A stretch of 64,000 nt of DNA from Nicoliella lavandulae (GTDB lineage: Bacteria > Bacillota > Bacilli > Lactobacillales > Lactobacillaceae), in assembly GCF_037546185.1 (NCBI RefSeq), contig NZ_JAWMWH010000003.1:348260-412259 (forward strand). Reading direction: 5' to 3'. This document shows positions 31,535-39,365 of this stretch, one piece after another (positions within the stretch are counted from its first letter, which is position 1; each line of letters opens with the position of its first letter). Both the position numbers and the translations under genes were made by a program. Below the pieces are notes generated by a model. The model saw nothing but the letters and a program-made list of their open reading frames with translations. It had not been told where the DNA came from and did no database searches.

Positions 31535-31805
31535 AAAAACGTCCTTAGCATTATCTGCTAAGGACGCCGAGACGTGGTACCACCTTTATTCCCCACCACT
31601 TCACAATGATGGGCTCCAAAAGTACTGCCCAATCATTAATTAGGCAAGACTTCATTGCTGTAATGGGCGCACTCCCAATAACCACTAGTTAATTCATGGT
31701 TATGACTTGTAGATTACTTTCACATTAGTTCCAAATTCCCTCTCGCACTAAACAGGGTTCGCTTAATTCATCCGAAATGATACTCTTCTACGCATCGTCT
31801 TTTAA
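31535..31805 (-). promoter_or_regulatory. T-box leader of brnQ, specifier GTA (Val)
   Basis: On the minus strand a T-box core AAAGGTGGTACCACG (about 31573-31587) is followed by the terminator GTCCTTAGCA / TGCTAAGGAC plus T8. Stem I begins with AGAGTATCA, and the specifier loop GAAAGTA places GTA at 31717-31715. The same spacing from GAAA/GAAG gives ATG in the Met T-box at 54530. Uncharged tRNA-Val is predicted to stabilise the antiterminator. Confidence 0.9.
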
Positions 31806-31828
31806 TCGGTTTTTAATTATTATTTATT

Positions 31829-31856
31829 ATTATATTTATTTTTATGTCGTTGTCAA
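31829..31856 (-). promoter_or_regulatory. Consensus promoter of brnQ
   Basis: TTGACA (31856-31851) and TATAAT (31834-31829) on the minus strand, both perfect, 16 bases apart, just upstream of the T-box. Confidence 0.85.
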
Positions 31857-31939
31857 TAAAAAATTTATCATTATCTAATCGTTACATGTATATATGTGCT
31901 ACAATTAGGTAATAATATATTAAATTTAGGTGATGAAGT

Positions 31940-32746
31940 ATGAAAAGTAAAGTTGAAAAATGTCTAGTAGATAATAAGGAGTATCTCTCTAATGAGGGGC
32001 GATTATTAAAAGATTTAGACTCCACAATTTGTGGTCATATCAAACATGATTACACTAAATCTAGTGATGACGATTTTATTTGTAATCAACATCTTTTAAA
32101 GTACCAAGTAGACATGGTCAATCAATTAATTCGCGATGATGAACACCGTAATCAAAAAATTGATCGGAAGTTAACTCGTACGTTGCGCGATGATGATTAC
32201 AAGATCAAAGATATTAATGAGGCCCTCAATAGTAGTGAAACCTTTGGTCAAAAGGTTGCTGACCAAGTTGCTCGATTTGGGGGAAGCTGGAGCTTCATTT
32301 TAACATTCGTTATCTTCCTACTCCTTTGGATGATCATTAATACATTACACTTGTTTGGCGCTCATTTTGACCCATATCCATTTATTTTACTTAACTTGGC
32401 ATTGAGCTGTATCTCAGCAATCCAGGCACCAATTATCATGATGAGTCAAAATCGTTCGACCCATCGTGATCGGCTAGATGCTGACAACGATTACCATGTT
32501 AACTTAAAGTCTGAAAGTGAACTTAGAATTTTGCATGCTAAGTTGGATCAATTGAACCAAAATCAAATGCCCCACAGTTTTGAAATTGAAAAATTACAAC
32601 TTGAAATTCTTGGTGAAATTAGAAGTGAACTAGATATCATTCATAATGAACGAATTGAACTATTAAACGAAGAAAAGAAACAAAATGAATTAATTAGTCA
32701 AAAAATCAGTCAAAATAAGACTGACGCAGACGATAAGCAAAAATAA
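31940..32746 (+). CDS. DUF1003 membrane protein
   Basis: A 268-residue protein. The central part (about 95-215) is DUF1003: FGGSWSFILTFVIFLLLWMI as helix 1, FDPYPFILLNLALS into helix 2, then AIQAPIIMMSQNR and an amphipathic RDRLDADNDYHVN segment. The N-terminal 90 residues are charged and cytosolic with CxxH-like pairs (IC-GH, FIC-NQH), and the C-terminus is a coiled-coil-like Glu/Lys helix. Function unknown; some relatives are associated with cation or Mg transporters. Confidence 0.82.
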   Translation: MKSKVEKCLVDNKEYLSNEGRLLKDLDSTICGHIKHDYTKSSDDDFICNQHLLKYQVDMVNQLIRDDEHRNQKIDRKLTRTLRDDDYKIKDINEALNSSETFGQKVADQVARFGGSWSFILTFVIFLLLWMIINTLHLFGAHFDPYPFILLNLALSCISAIQAPIIMMSQNRSTHRDRLDADNDYHVNLKSESELRILHAKLDQLNQNQMPHSFEIEKLQLEILGEIRSELDIIHNERIELLNEEKKQNELISQKISQNKTDADDKQK

Positions 32747-32756
32747 TTTTCCAATC

Positions 32757-32805
32757 AAACTAGATATTAGGCATTGTCGTCAAAATGCTTAATATCTAGT
32801 TTTAA
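32757..32805 (+). terminator. Terminator after DUF1003 gene
   Basis: Long stem AAACTAGATATTAGGCATT / AATGCTTAATATCTAGTTT with an 8-base loop and TTTTAATATT after. It may also tune readthrough into the MarR gene. Confidence 0.75.
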
Positions 32806-32831
32806 TATTGGTATATATAACAAGGAGACCT

Positions 32832-33311
32832 ATGCAAAATAATAATTCAGCAGCTGAGATCATCAAACAAATTGGTAAAATGCTCAATCAAGATGGTACT
32901 AATGATAATGAAAAGCAGTGGATGATTAAACAATTAACTGATCACATAACCGTTCAAGATCAATTAAAGCAATTAACCACTAAGGACATTCATACAATTT
33001 CAATCGTCAACCGGCAAACAACAGTCCATGTTAAATCATTACCTAAGTTAACTAATTTTTCACAACCAACTATTTCCAGAATAATCACTAAGCTAGCCCA
33101 ACAGCAATTATTAGAAAAATTTCGAACAACGAAAAATGACAAGGAAATTTTAGTGCGACTTACTAGCGCAGGCCGTGAAATTGCCAATGTTCATCAACAA
33201 TTAGAACAGCACTTACACGAGCAAGTTAGTGCCATTTTAAGTCAGTACCCAGCTGCTGAAATTGATGATTTTATTAATATTATTACTCAAATTGCTCAAA
33301 TTAAACCATAA
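32832..33311 (+). CDS. MarR-family winged-helix regulator
   Basis: A 159-residue regulator. The recognition helix lies in LPKLTNFSQPTISRIITKLAQQ (about 72-93), followed by the wing KNDKEILVRLTSAG and a helical dimer end. The first 60 residues are more polar than in typical MarR proteins. ATG 32832 is five bases after AAGGAG; an earlier in-frame start is not backed by a site. Target genes unknown; the nearest upstream gene on the same strand encodes a DUF1003 protein. Confidence 0.75.
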   Translation: MQNNNSAAEIIKQIGKMLNQDGTNDNEKQWMIKQLTDHITVQDQLKQLTTKDIHTISIVNRQTTVHVKSLPKLTNFSQPTISRIITKLAQQQLLEKFRTTKNDKEILVRLTSAGREIANVHQQLEQHLHEQVSAILSQYPAAEIDDFINIITQIAQIKP

Positions 33312-33349
33312 AAAAACCGCTCACCATTAAAATGATGAGCGGTTTTTTA
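33312..33349. terminator. Bidirectional terminator
   Basis: Stem AAAAACCGCTCA-CATT / AATG-TGAGCGGTTTTT between convergent genes; T6 on the plus strand and A6 on the left. Confidence 0.85.
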
Positions 33350-33979
33350 CCACTTTTTGCCAGTAATGGTAAACGATGGCCACCATGGTCCTGACCACCA
33401 ACCACGCCAACCGTTATTTTGAACCATTAGGTTAGTAAAACCAGATTGTCGTAAAAAGACTCGATATCGCTCCACACCGAATCCCTTAACGATAATTCTA
33501 ATGTTTCCGTTGGGCTTAGTTACCCTTGCAGCTTCTTGCATTGCTTTTACCTGTTTTAAACGAGGCTTAATCTCTTGAAACGCATAGTTAACTATTACCA
33601 CATCAAACTCACCGTTACTGTATGGCAATGCAGACAAATCATCATTCGCAATTTCAACTTCAGCACGGTTGCCTAACGCAGTTATCTCACGGCTTAATGG
33701 TGAAATATCATAAGCATTTATAATTAACACCCGCTGCTTACTGATCTTGGTTAATGCTTGCTTAAAGATGGTGTAATTGCCCCACCAAAATGCATTCCAA
33801 TATCCAATCGCGCTCAATAGGAGCAAGATGCCAACCAGTCTAAGAAATAAATTGTTATTCGCAATATAATAAGTCACTAGGCTCAGTGTAAATAAAACAA
33901 CTGTAGGCGTTGGAACTTGAATGCTAAGGTGGAAATTAAAATGTGACTTATGTCTATGTGTTCTAGTCGTTCTTGGCAT
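33347..33979 (-). CDS. Membrane-anchored methyltransferase-like protein, motif I lost
   Basis: A 210-residue protein with two helices (about 25-42 and 45-66) then a domain resembling class I SAM methyltransferases. The YSNGEFDVVIVNYAFQEI segment corresponds to motifs II-IV and RVTKPNGNIRIIV to the post-IV strand. The SAM glycine loop expected after the first strand is replaced by VLIINAYDISPLSREI, with no GxGxG. It may be a non-catalytic relative. The C-terminus is Trp/Gly-rich (NNGWRGWWSGPWW). It follows 33999-34433 by 19 bases. Confidence 0.65.
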   Translation of the reverse strand: MPRTTRTHRHKSHFNFHLSIQVPTPTVVLFTLSLVTYYIANNNLFLRLVGILLLLSAIGYWNAFWWGNYTIFKQALTKISKQRVLIINAYDISPLSREITALGNRAEVEIANDDLSALPYSNGEFDVVIVNYAFQEIKPRLKQVKAMQEAARVTKPNGNIRIIVKGFGVERYRVFLRQSGFTNLMVQNNGWRGWWSGPWWPSFTITGKKW

Positions 33980-33998
33980 TTAAAGCTAACCCCTAATT

Positions 33999-34433
33999 CT
34001 AAAGTAACTTTTCATTTGCTAATAGATAATGATGTACCCAATCAAAGCCATCGATCATCTTTAAAATTCCTTCAACGACCCCTGCTTCGCTAAATTGATC
34101 CTCATATTTAGTTGCCACGTTTAGCTCACTCACTTCAATCCCAAATTCGGTACTAAGGGTTTCCTTAGCGAACGTTAGCTTTTGTAAATCATTACTTAAT
34201 TTATCAAAATTAATAGTATTTAAAAATTCAACATCCTTAAACGTAAATACGCTCTCATCATCGTCATCGCTACCAACATTAATTGAGCATTCTTCATATT
34301 CCACTTTAAAGTGTGGCATTTCAGGATTAAAGATATTCATTGAATCATCCGTCACGCGCACAGCGCTATGTATTTCCTTACTATCGTTTAACATGGCTTT
34401 AATTCGGTTCAAATCGAAATCAATTTTCATCAT
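33999..34433 (-). CDS. Hypothetical acidic protein, 144 aa
   Basis: Not recognised. A soluble acidic protein (DDDDES cluster near residue 55) of mixed strands and helices, beginning MMKIDFDLNRIKAML. GGGGGAACCT precedes ATG 34433. It is the first gene of a unit with the methyltransferase-like gene downstream; no function is suggested by sequence. Confidence 0.55.
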   Translation of the reverse strand: MMKIDFDLNRIKAMLNDSKEIHSAVRVTDDSMNIFNPEMPHFKVEYEECSINVGSDDDDESVFTFKDVEFLNTINFDKLSNDLQKLTFAKETLSTEFGIEVSELNVATKYEDQFSEAGVVEGILKMIDGFDWVHHYLLANEKLL

Positions 34434-34495
34434 AGGTTCCCCCTCATCTAGTTATCTTTATCATAGCACGAATTATATTCTAAATGAAAATAAAT

Positions 34496-34526
34496 AAAAA
34501 AGTCCGCAAACTGCGAACTTTTTACT
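34496..34526. terminator. Hairpin with T runs on both sides
   Basis: Arms AAAAGT-CGCA / TGCG-ACTTTT with loop AAC. It lies upstream of 33999-34433 with no gene ending into it from either side that I can identify, except the possible RNA gene region to its right. Confidence 0.5.
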
Positions 34527-34558
34527 CATAAGCTATTATAATATGGTATAATACAACC

Positions 34559-34702
34559 ATCTTGGTTTGTCTAGATTTAACTAATCACTAATGTATAGTT
34601 AAGAACTTAATTAAATACCCCCAAAAGCAATTTAATTGATTTAAACAGGCATAATCAAGAACTCAATTACTAATCACCATTGCCCTGGTGATTAGTTTTT
34701 TT
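34559..34702 (+). ncRNA. Candidate small RNA (promoter and terminator, no gene)
   Basis: The region between 34434 and 34760 has no open frame of note. Two TATAAT boxes (34537-34542, 34547-34552) precede it, and a strong terminator (ACTAATCACC / GGTGATTAGT with loop ATTGCCCT, then T7) ends at 34702. The 140-base interval has a CCCCC run and repeated AAGAACTTAAT / AAGAACTCAAT segments. No -35 consensus is clear. It could be a small RNA. Confidence 0.4.
34669..34702 (+). terminator. Orphan terminator
   Basis: Ten-base-pair stem ACTAATCACC / GGTGATTAGT followed by TTTTTTT; its only plausible upstream unit is the candidate RNA at 34559. Confidence 0.75.
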
Positions 34703-34720
34703 ATAACTTAAATCATCATA

Positions 34721-34732
34721 GTTATATATAAC
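34721..34732. repeat. 12-bp perfect palindrome downstream of arsR-like gene
   Basis: GTTATATATAAC is self-complementary and lies 28 bases beyond the stop of the ArsR-type gene. It may be an operator or chance in AT-rich DNA. Confidence 0.3.
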
Positions 34733-34760
34733 CATACTTTGATATATTTTGCAAGCAAAA

Positions 34761-35054
34761 CTAGTCAATTTGTTCTTCAATATGATTATGCAACACTTTT
34801 AATAGTTCTTTCACGTGTTCATCAGTTAATTGATAAACCTTTTCTTTACCATTTTGTTGACTCTTAATCAATTGGGCATCAAATAAAATTCTTAAGTGTC
34901 TAGAGACCGCTGGTTGAGAAATATTAACTTGATTAACTAAATTAGTAACATTACTCTTTCCTTGCTCAGATAGATAATATAAAATTTGAATCCGAATCGG
35001 ATGATTTAAGGCCCGAATGATTCGATATAATTTTTGATTATAATCATTATCCAT
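34761..35054 (-). CDS. ArsR-family winged-helix regulator
   Basis: A 97-residue repressor-type protein. Residues NHPIRIQILYYLSEQ, then VTNLVNQVNISQPAVSRHLRILFDAQLI (recognition helix) and a wing GKEKVYQLT show the ArsR fold. The alpha-3 metal motif ELCVCDL is absent and there are no cysteines, so it is not a standard thiol metal sensor. ATG 35054 (MDNDYNQ) follows AGAAGG by seven bases. Target unknown; AATAA/TTATT half sites lie just upstream. Confidence 0.8.
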   Translation of the reverse strand: MDNDYNQKLYRIIRALNHPIRIQILYYLSEQGKSNVTNLVNQVNISQPAVSRHLRILFDAQLIKSQQNGKEKVYQLTDEHVKELLKVLHNHIEEQID

Positions 35055-35104
35055 TTTAGAACCTTCTTTCAATAACCAAACTTATTCATTCTATTTTATC
35101 ACAC

Positions 35105-35143
35105 AAACAAAAAAACAGCTGAATAATCAGCTGTTTTTTTGTT
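35105..35143. terminator. Bidirectional terminator
   Basis: Stem AAAAAACAGCTGA / TCAGCTGTTTTTT with loop ATAA, next to the stop of the APC permease gene on the minus strand. Confidence 0.8.
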
Positions 35144-36576
35144 TATTTTTGATTCATTTTGGAATTACGCAACCCGTATAGGAAGTAAATTAAGATTCCA
35201 ATTGCGAACCAACCTAACATTAATAATTTAGCATCAATACTTAAATTGTAAAAGATAAATCCTGAGAAAGCAGCAGATGCGAATGGTAATACTGGATATA
35301 GCGGCATCTTGAACTTAGGCATTGGTAAGTCCTTGCCTTCCCGAGGCCGCAATGCATAAATGGATAATGATACCATGATAAATGCAATTAAAGTCCCTGC
35401 TGATACTAAGTTAGATAGGAACGTAAATGGAAATACTGAAGCTACCAACACAGCAGCAACTGTAACTACAGTTAATGCATTATTTGGTAAGTGGTGTTTA
35501 TTAACCTTACCCAAGAATGATGGTAATAATCCATCCCGACCAAATGAGTAGATCAATCTAGAGCTAGCCAAGTGAATTCCAATCAGTGCCGCGAACATCC
35601 CTACAATGGCAACGATTGAAAGTAAGTTAGCAGTTAAGTAGTGCCCCGCTTTTCGTAACGCCCAAGCAGCTGGTTCAGCATTATTAGCATAAACGTTGTA
35701 CTTAAACATTCCAACTAATACTAATGAAACTAAAACGAAGAACGCAGTTCCAATTAGTAGGGTTCCAATGATCCCAATTGGCATATTTTTACCAGGATTC
35801 TTAGTTTCTGCGGTGTTCGCAGCAATTGCATCAAATCCAACGTATGCTAAGAAGATCTGAGCCGCTCCTGCCATCACTCCTTGGAACCCACCAAAAGAAG
35901 TACCAGGTTGATGAGCCGGAATAAATGGCACATAGTTAGAAGGATGAATAGCGGTAAAGCCAACTACAATGAATAATACTACCACCAATACCTTGATGAC
36001 CACGATGGCATTTTCAACCTGACTAACCTTATCAACTCCTCTGGAAAGTAACAGACCAACTACGATAACCGCAAAAGCAGCAAATAAGTCAACAACCCCG
36101 CCAGTCTTAGGATTGAATCCACTGGTAATGGCCGTTGGAATTTTCATGCCCATACTATTTAAGAATCCTTGAACGTAAGCCGACCACCCAGATGCCACAA
36201 AGGCAACTGAAATAAAGTATTCGGCTAATAATGCCCATCCAGTTAACCAACCAAAGAATTCACCGAATAGCACGTTAATCCATGAAAATGCAGAACCAGC
36301 AAATGGTAATACTGATGATGCTTCAGCATAAGCAAATGCTGAAAGTCCGGCCCCAATCACACCGATAATAAACGATAGCGCCACCGCTGGACCAGAATGA
36401 TCAGCCGCAACAATTCCAGGTAGGGTAAAAATAGCTGCTCCGACCACCATTCCAACCCCAAGACCAAGTAAATCCTTGGCGCCTAGAGATGGTTCCAGCT
36501 TAGAATCATGTGATTCATAAAAACTTGGATCCTGCTTCTTAAACAAACGCTTAAATAGATTTCCCAAATGTAACAC
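35143..36576 (-). CDS. APC/CAT-family amino acid permease, probably branched-chain (BcaP-like)
   Basis: A 477-residue permease with about 12 helices. GLGVGMVVGAAIFTLPG in TM1 and FLAYVGFDAIAANTAETKNP near TM6 are the APC/CAT signatures. By sequence alone it would be called a cationic amino acid transporter, but the T-box upstream carries ATC (Ile) at the aligned specifier position. This fits BcaP of lactococci, a branched-chain importer from the same CAT subfamily. No partner genes; transcription ends at 35105-35143. Confidence 0.82.
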   Translation of the reverse strand: MLHLGNLFKRLFKKQDPSFYESHDSKLEPSLGAKDLLGLGVGMVVGAAIFTLPGIVAADHSGPAVALSFIIGVIGAGLSAFAYAEASSVLPFAGSAFSWINVLFGEFFGWLTGWALLAEYFISVAFVASGWSAYVQGFLNSMGMKIPTAITSGFNPKTGGVVDLFAAFAVIVVGLLLSRGVDKVSQVENAIVVIKVLVVVLFIVVGFTAIHPSNYVPFIPAHQPGTSFGGFQGVMAGAAQIFLAYVGFDAIAANTAETKNPGKNMPIGIIGTLLIGTAFFVLVSLVLVGMFKYNVYANNAEPAAWALRKAGHYLTANLLSIVAIVGMFAALIGIHLASSRLIYSFGRDGLLPSFLGKVNKHHLPNNALTVVTVAAVLVASVFPFTFLSNLVSAGTLIAFIMVSLSIYALRPREGKDLPMPKFKMPLYPVLPFASAAFSGFIFYNLSIDAKLLMLGWFAIGILIYFLYGLRNSKMNQK

Positions 36577-36599
36577 TCCTTAATTAAGCGAGCTAATAA

Positions 36600-36830
36600 A
36601 AAAGCACCCCTATTCAAAAGAATAAGGGTGCTTTAACACGGTACCACCTTAATTGTTAACTAAAGAAGCTAGCTAACCACTTCACGTACAAATAATACGC
36701 TAACACTGTAATGGGTGTACCCAACACACGTTACTAAATTTCGGTGTGTAACTCCAAAGTGATTTTCAGATTTATTTTAACTGCTTCCTTTCACCAAACG
36801 AAGCTCGCTTATTAGTTAAATCAAAACCTT
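36600..36830 (-). promoter_or_regulatory. T-box leader of APC permease, specifier ATC (Ile)
   Basis: On the minus strand a T-box core AAGGTGGTACCGTG (about 36639-36652) is followed by the terminator AGCACCC-TATTC / GAATA-GGGTGCT plus T6. Stem I starts CAGTAAGG, and the specifier loop GAAAATCAC puts ATC at 36763-36761. The predicted signal is uncharged tRNA-Ile. Confidence 0.88.
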
Positions 36831-36881
36831 ACTGGCCTTTGTCAATGTTTTATTAGAATTCGCAATTTATTTTGTAACTAA

Positions 36882-36910
36882 ATTATAATGATAACTTTAT
36901 TTAAAGTCAA
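36882..36910 (-). promoter_or_regulatory. Promoter of APC permease T-box
   Basis: TTGACT (36910-36905) and TATAAT (36887-36882) on the minus strand, 17 bases apart, only a few bases after the stop of the upstream secreted-protein gene. Confidence 0.8.
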
Positions 36911-36917
36911 GCTTTTT

Positions 36918-37967
36918 TTAAATAACTACCATTGCCCGGCTACCACGCTTAGTCGTGTGCCAAATTTGTAAGAAGTCACTAGTAGATGTCCAGAAGACCT
37001 TGTTTTTTGAGTTCTGTCTCATGTATGGGTCAGCAATTAAGAATTTACCGTTCTTGTACCCTAGAATTACTAAAACATGATCAGACTTGGAGTTAACAAT
37101 CATTCTCCATGAACCTTCAAACACAACTGGATTACCCCGCTTAACATTGTAAATAATATTACTTAAGCTAGTATTAGTAATGTCCTTGGAACCACTAGCG
37201 TAGTTTCTAGCGAACTTAGCTAGGGCATTAGGATAAATGGTAGCTCCAGCACCCTTAGTAAACGGATCGTTCTTGTATCCCTTGTTAGGATCTGAACTAC
37301 GTGGAATTAAGTTAATAAACTTATCTAGTGGGATATCTAAAGCCTTTCCCTTAGTACTTAACGCCATCTTTAAAGCGGCAGCTTCACAACCACTAGGTGC
37401 ATAGATTGGGTAAAGTTGGCTCGTGTAGACATATGGCATTTCGTAATCATCAGTGTAACTAAGGTAACTCTTGTAAATCCAACCTAAATCAGTTCCTTGG
37501 TAAGTAATGTGGTAGTAAAGACTGCCATCAGTACCACGCGCCGTTTGCGTAATTTTAATTAACTTGCCATTTAAATTAGTGGTTGTATTTTTTACTTTAC
37601 TACTATTAGTATAAGGTGAATCCCAAATTCTAGCTGAACTAGTGTTAATTTCACGCATCACGTAGTTATTAGCATTCTTAATGGTGTAGGTAACATTGGC
37701 CTTTGAATTAGCAGTGTCACTACTTGCCACTGAACTACTACTAGCAGATGATGCGCTACTAATGCTGCTGCTAGTGGAACTAACAGCGCTGTCAATACTA
37801 GATGATACTGCACTATTAATTGAACTAGTAGCATTACTAGAAGTGGCGCTACTACTAATTGATGTGTCATCTGCATGCACATGATTTAATGGATTGGTGA
37901 TTGCAGTTAATCCAATCATTCCAGAAAACAATAGTGTTGCAATGATTTTCTTATTGGTTGTTTTCAT
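36918..37967 (-). CDS. Secreted C39-like cysteine peptidase with SH3-like domain
   Basis: A 349-residue exported protein. The signal peptide is residues 1-32 (cleavage near VHADD), followed by a Ser-rich linker (about 35-85), an SH3-like module (about 100-175, with DSPYT and GWIYKSYLS) and a C-terminal Peptidase_C39_2-type domain. The putative triad is Cys194 (PSGCEAA), His297 (SDHVLVILGY) and Asp313 (IADPY). It probably acts on peptides or wall material outside the cell. A smaller relative without the SH3 part is at 42724-43407. Confidence 0.8.
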   Translation of the reverse strand: MKTTNKKIIATLLFSGMIGLTAITNPLNHVHADDTSISSSATSSNATSSINSAVSSSIDSAVSSTSSSISSASSASSSSVASSDTANSKANVTYTIKNANNYVMREINTSSARIWDSPYTNSSKVKNTTTNLNGKLIKITQTARGTDGSLYYHITYQGTDLGWIYKSYLSYTDDYEMPYVYTSQLYPIYAPSGCEAAALKMALSTKGKALDIPLDKFINLIPRSSDPNKGYKNDPFTKGAGATIYPNALAKFARNYASGSKDITNTSLSNIIYNVKRGNPVVFEGSWRMIVNSKSDHVLVILGYKNGKFLIADPYMRQNSKNKVFWTSTSDFLQIWHTTKRGSRAMVVI

Positions 37968-38194
37968 AACTATGAACTCCTCTTATGAATTTTTGTAATT
38001 CGATTTAATCAATAAATTAATTATACTAACTTCTTGTAAGCAAATCATTTAATTAATGATTTCTTAAACCAAATGACACAATTCCTTAACATTATCAACA
38101 TGAATATAACTATAACCATTCATTATTCAAAGAATATTGTACACTAATCAATTCAATTATGAAAATATTTAATAATTTGAGCAGTTAATTTAAA

Positions 38195-38228
38195 ACTAAT
38201 ACATTGTAAGTGTATAATTAGTTATACA
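38195..38228 (+). promoter_or_regulatory. Promoter with inverted repeat over the -10 box
   Basis: TATAAT (38213-38218) with a weak TTTAAA -35 box 18 bases upstream. TGTATAA and TTATACA (38211-38217, 38222-38228) form a perfect 7-bp inverted repeat that covers the -10 box, suggesting an operator for 38254-38742. Confidence 0.5.
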
Positions 38229-38253
38229 ATTTAAGAAATAAGAGGTTTTAAGT

Positions 38254-38742
38254 ATGGATAAGTTTAGTTTTAAATCATTCTTCAAATTATCTATGATCAT
38301 CAAGATCATTTTAATAATTGTAGTATTAGGGGTCGCTAGATCTGGTTATACTGCTGTATCACAAGCATTAGACCAAAACTATCGTGATAATAATTCGACC
38401 ATTAATAAGCAATTACCTAGCCTTGAAAAGGAACAAAAGTCACTTTCAACCAAGCTAACGAATGCCAAACATGATCAAATTGTTACTAAATACCACTATC
38501 AAAATGCATTTAATAAGGTCGATTCAACCGATAAAACCCTTAAGAAATGGATCAATAAGAAACAAAAGGTCGAAGATAAGGTTAGTGATTTAAAGACTCA
38601 ACTAACAGCTAAGACTAAGCAAGTTAACCATCTTCAAAATGCATACATTTCAAAAGAAAATATCCATAATGCACACTTTAATTTGAAGTCAATTGCAATC
38701 GTGGCAGCAGTGGTTCTAATCTTCTTTATTATTGGATTTTAG
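38254..38742 (+). CDS. Two-helix membrane protein with coiled coil, 162 aa
   Basis: No named family. A first helix (about 14-29) and a last helix (about 145-162) flank a long charged coiled coil (about 45-132, heptads with LEKEQKSLSTKLTNAK and KVEDKVSDLKTQL). The loop is probably outside or inside as one coiled-coil hairpin. AAGAGG lies about nine bases before ATG 38254. A secreted-protein gene follows 63 bases on, perhaps co-transcribed. Confidence 0.6.
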   Translation: MDKFSFKSFFKLSMIIKIILIIVVLGVARSGYTAVSQALDQNYRDNNSTINKQLPSLEKEQKSLSTKLTNAKHDQIVTKYHYQNAFNKVDSTDKTLKKWINKKQKVEDKVSDLKTQLTAKTKQVNHLQNAYISKENIHNAHFNLKSIAIVAAVVLIFFIIGF

Positions 38743-38805
38743 CATTGAAATCAAATGGATGAACGAATATAATTTTAATGTAATTTATCCTAAAGGAGAC
38801 CAATA

Positions 38806-39303
38806 ATGAAAAAATTAATTACTAGCATTGCACTAGCTACCGTTTTATTAACCAGTGCAACTACTGCTATTACTACCGAATCTGTCCACGCTGATACTAT
38901 TACTACTAGTCAAAATGCAAACGGACGGTTTAATAAACAAGTTAACGCATATACTAAGTTATTAAATGCCACCGATAAGACTGACTTAATCAAAGCGCTT
39001 ATTAAATCTGGCACTCCTACGTCACTAAGTGATTTAGGATCTAAAATTAGTTTACATTCAGAAAATGAAAAAGCTACAAATTCTGCTGATGCTTATACTA
39101 ATGCTCAATTCTATTTAAAGCTTCGGCGAATTTTTCACAGAAACATTAACCTAAACTTTGAATCTGATAATGGTGTTAAACTATCTGATAATTTAAAAAC
39201 CATTAAAAAGGATGGGAGCAAGCAGAATCCTGAGACCGTTTATATGACTGGAATGGGATTAGGTGATTCATTAGACTTTGGTAATCGGACTAGCAATCAA
39301 TAA
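38806..39303 (+). CDS. Small secreted protein, 165 aa, unknown
   Basis: A clear signal peptide (MKKLITSIALATVLLTSA, cleavage near VHADT about 30) precedes a polar mature part of about 135 residues with no family I recognise. It contains LKLRRIFHRN and ends GDSLDFGNRTSNQ. AAGGAG precedes ATG 38806. Possibly in one transcript with the coiled-coil membrane protein upstream; ended by a strong terminator. Confidence 0.65.
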   Translation: MKKLITSIALATVLLTSATTAITTESVHADTITTSQNANGRFNKQVNAYTKLLNATDKTDLIKALIKSGTPTSLSDLGSKISLHSENEKATNSADAYTNAQFYLKLRRIFHRNINLNFESDNGVKLSDNLKTIKKDGSKQNPETVYMTGMGLGDSLDFGNRTSNQ

Positions 39304-39313
39304 GACTGAACAA

Positions 39314-39360
39314 TAAAAAATGGACGTTGAATTCAATAAATGGATTCAACGTCCGTTTTT
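39314..39360. terminator. Bidirectional terminator
   Basis: Stem GGACGTTGAAT / ATTCAACGTCC around an AT-rich loop, with A6 before and T5 after, between convergent genes. Confidence 0.85.
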
Positions 39361-39365
39361 ATTTA

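Noticed and set aside
35143..36576. Calling the APC permease a cationic amino acid transporter
   Set aside because: The family label alone suggests this, but its T-box specifier aligns to Ile, so branched-chain transport is preferred.
37658..37884. Frames on both strands inside the Ser-rich linker of the secreted peptidase
   Set aside because: Repetitive AGT/ACT-type codons leave all frames open; composition artefact.
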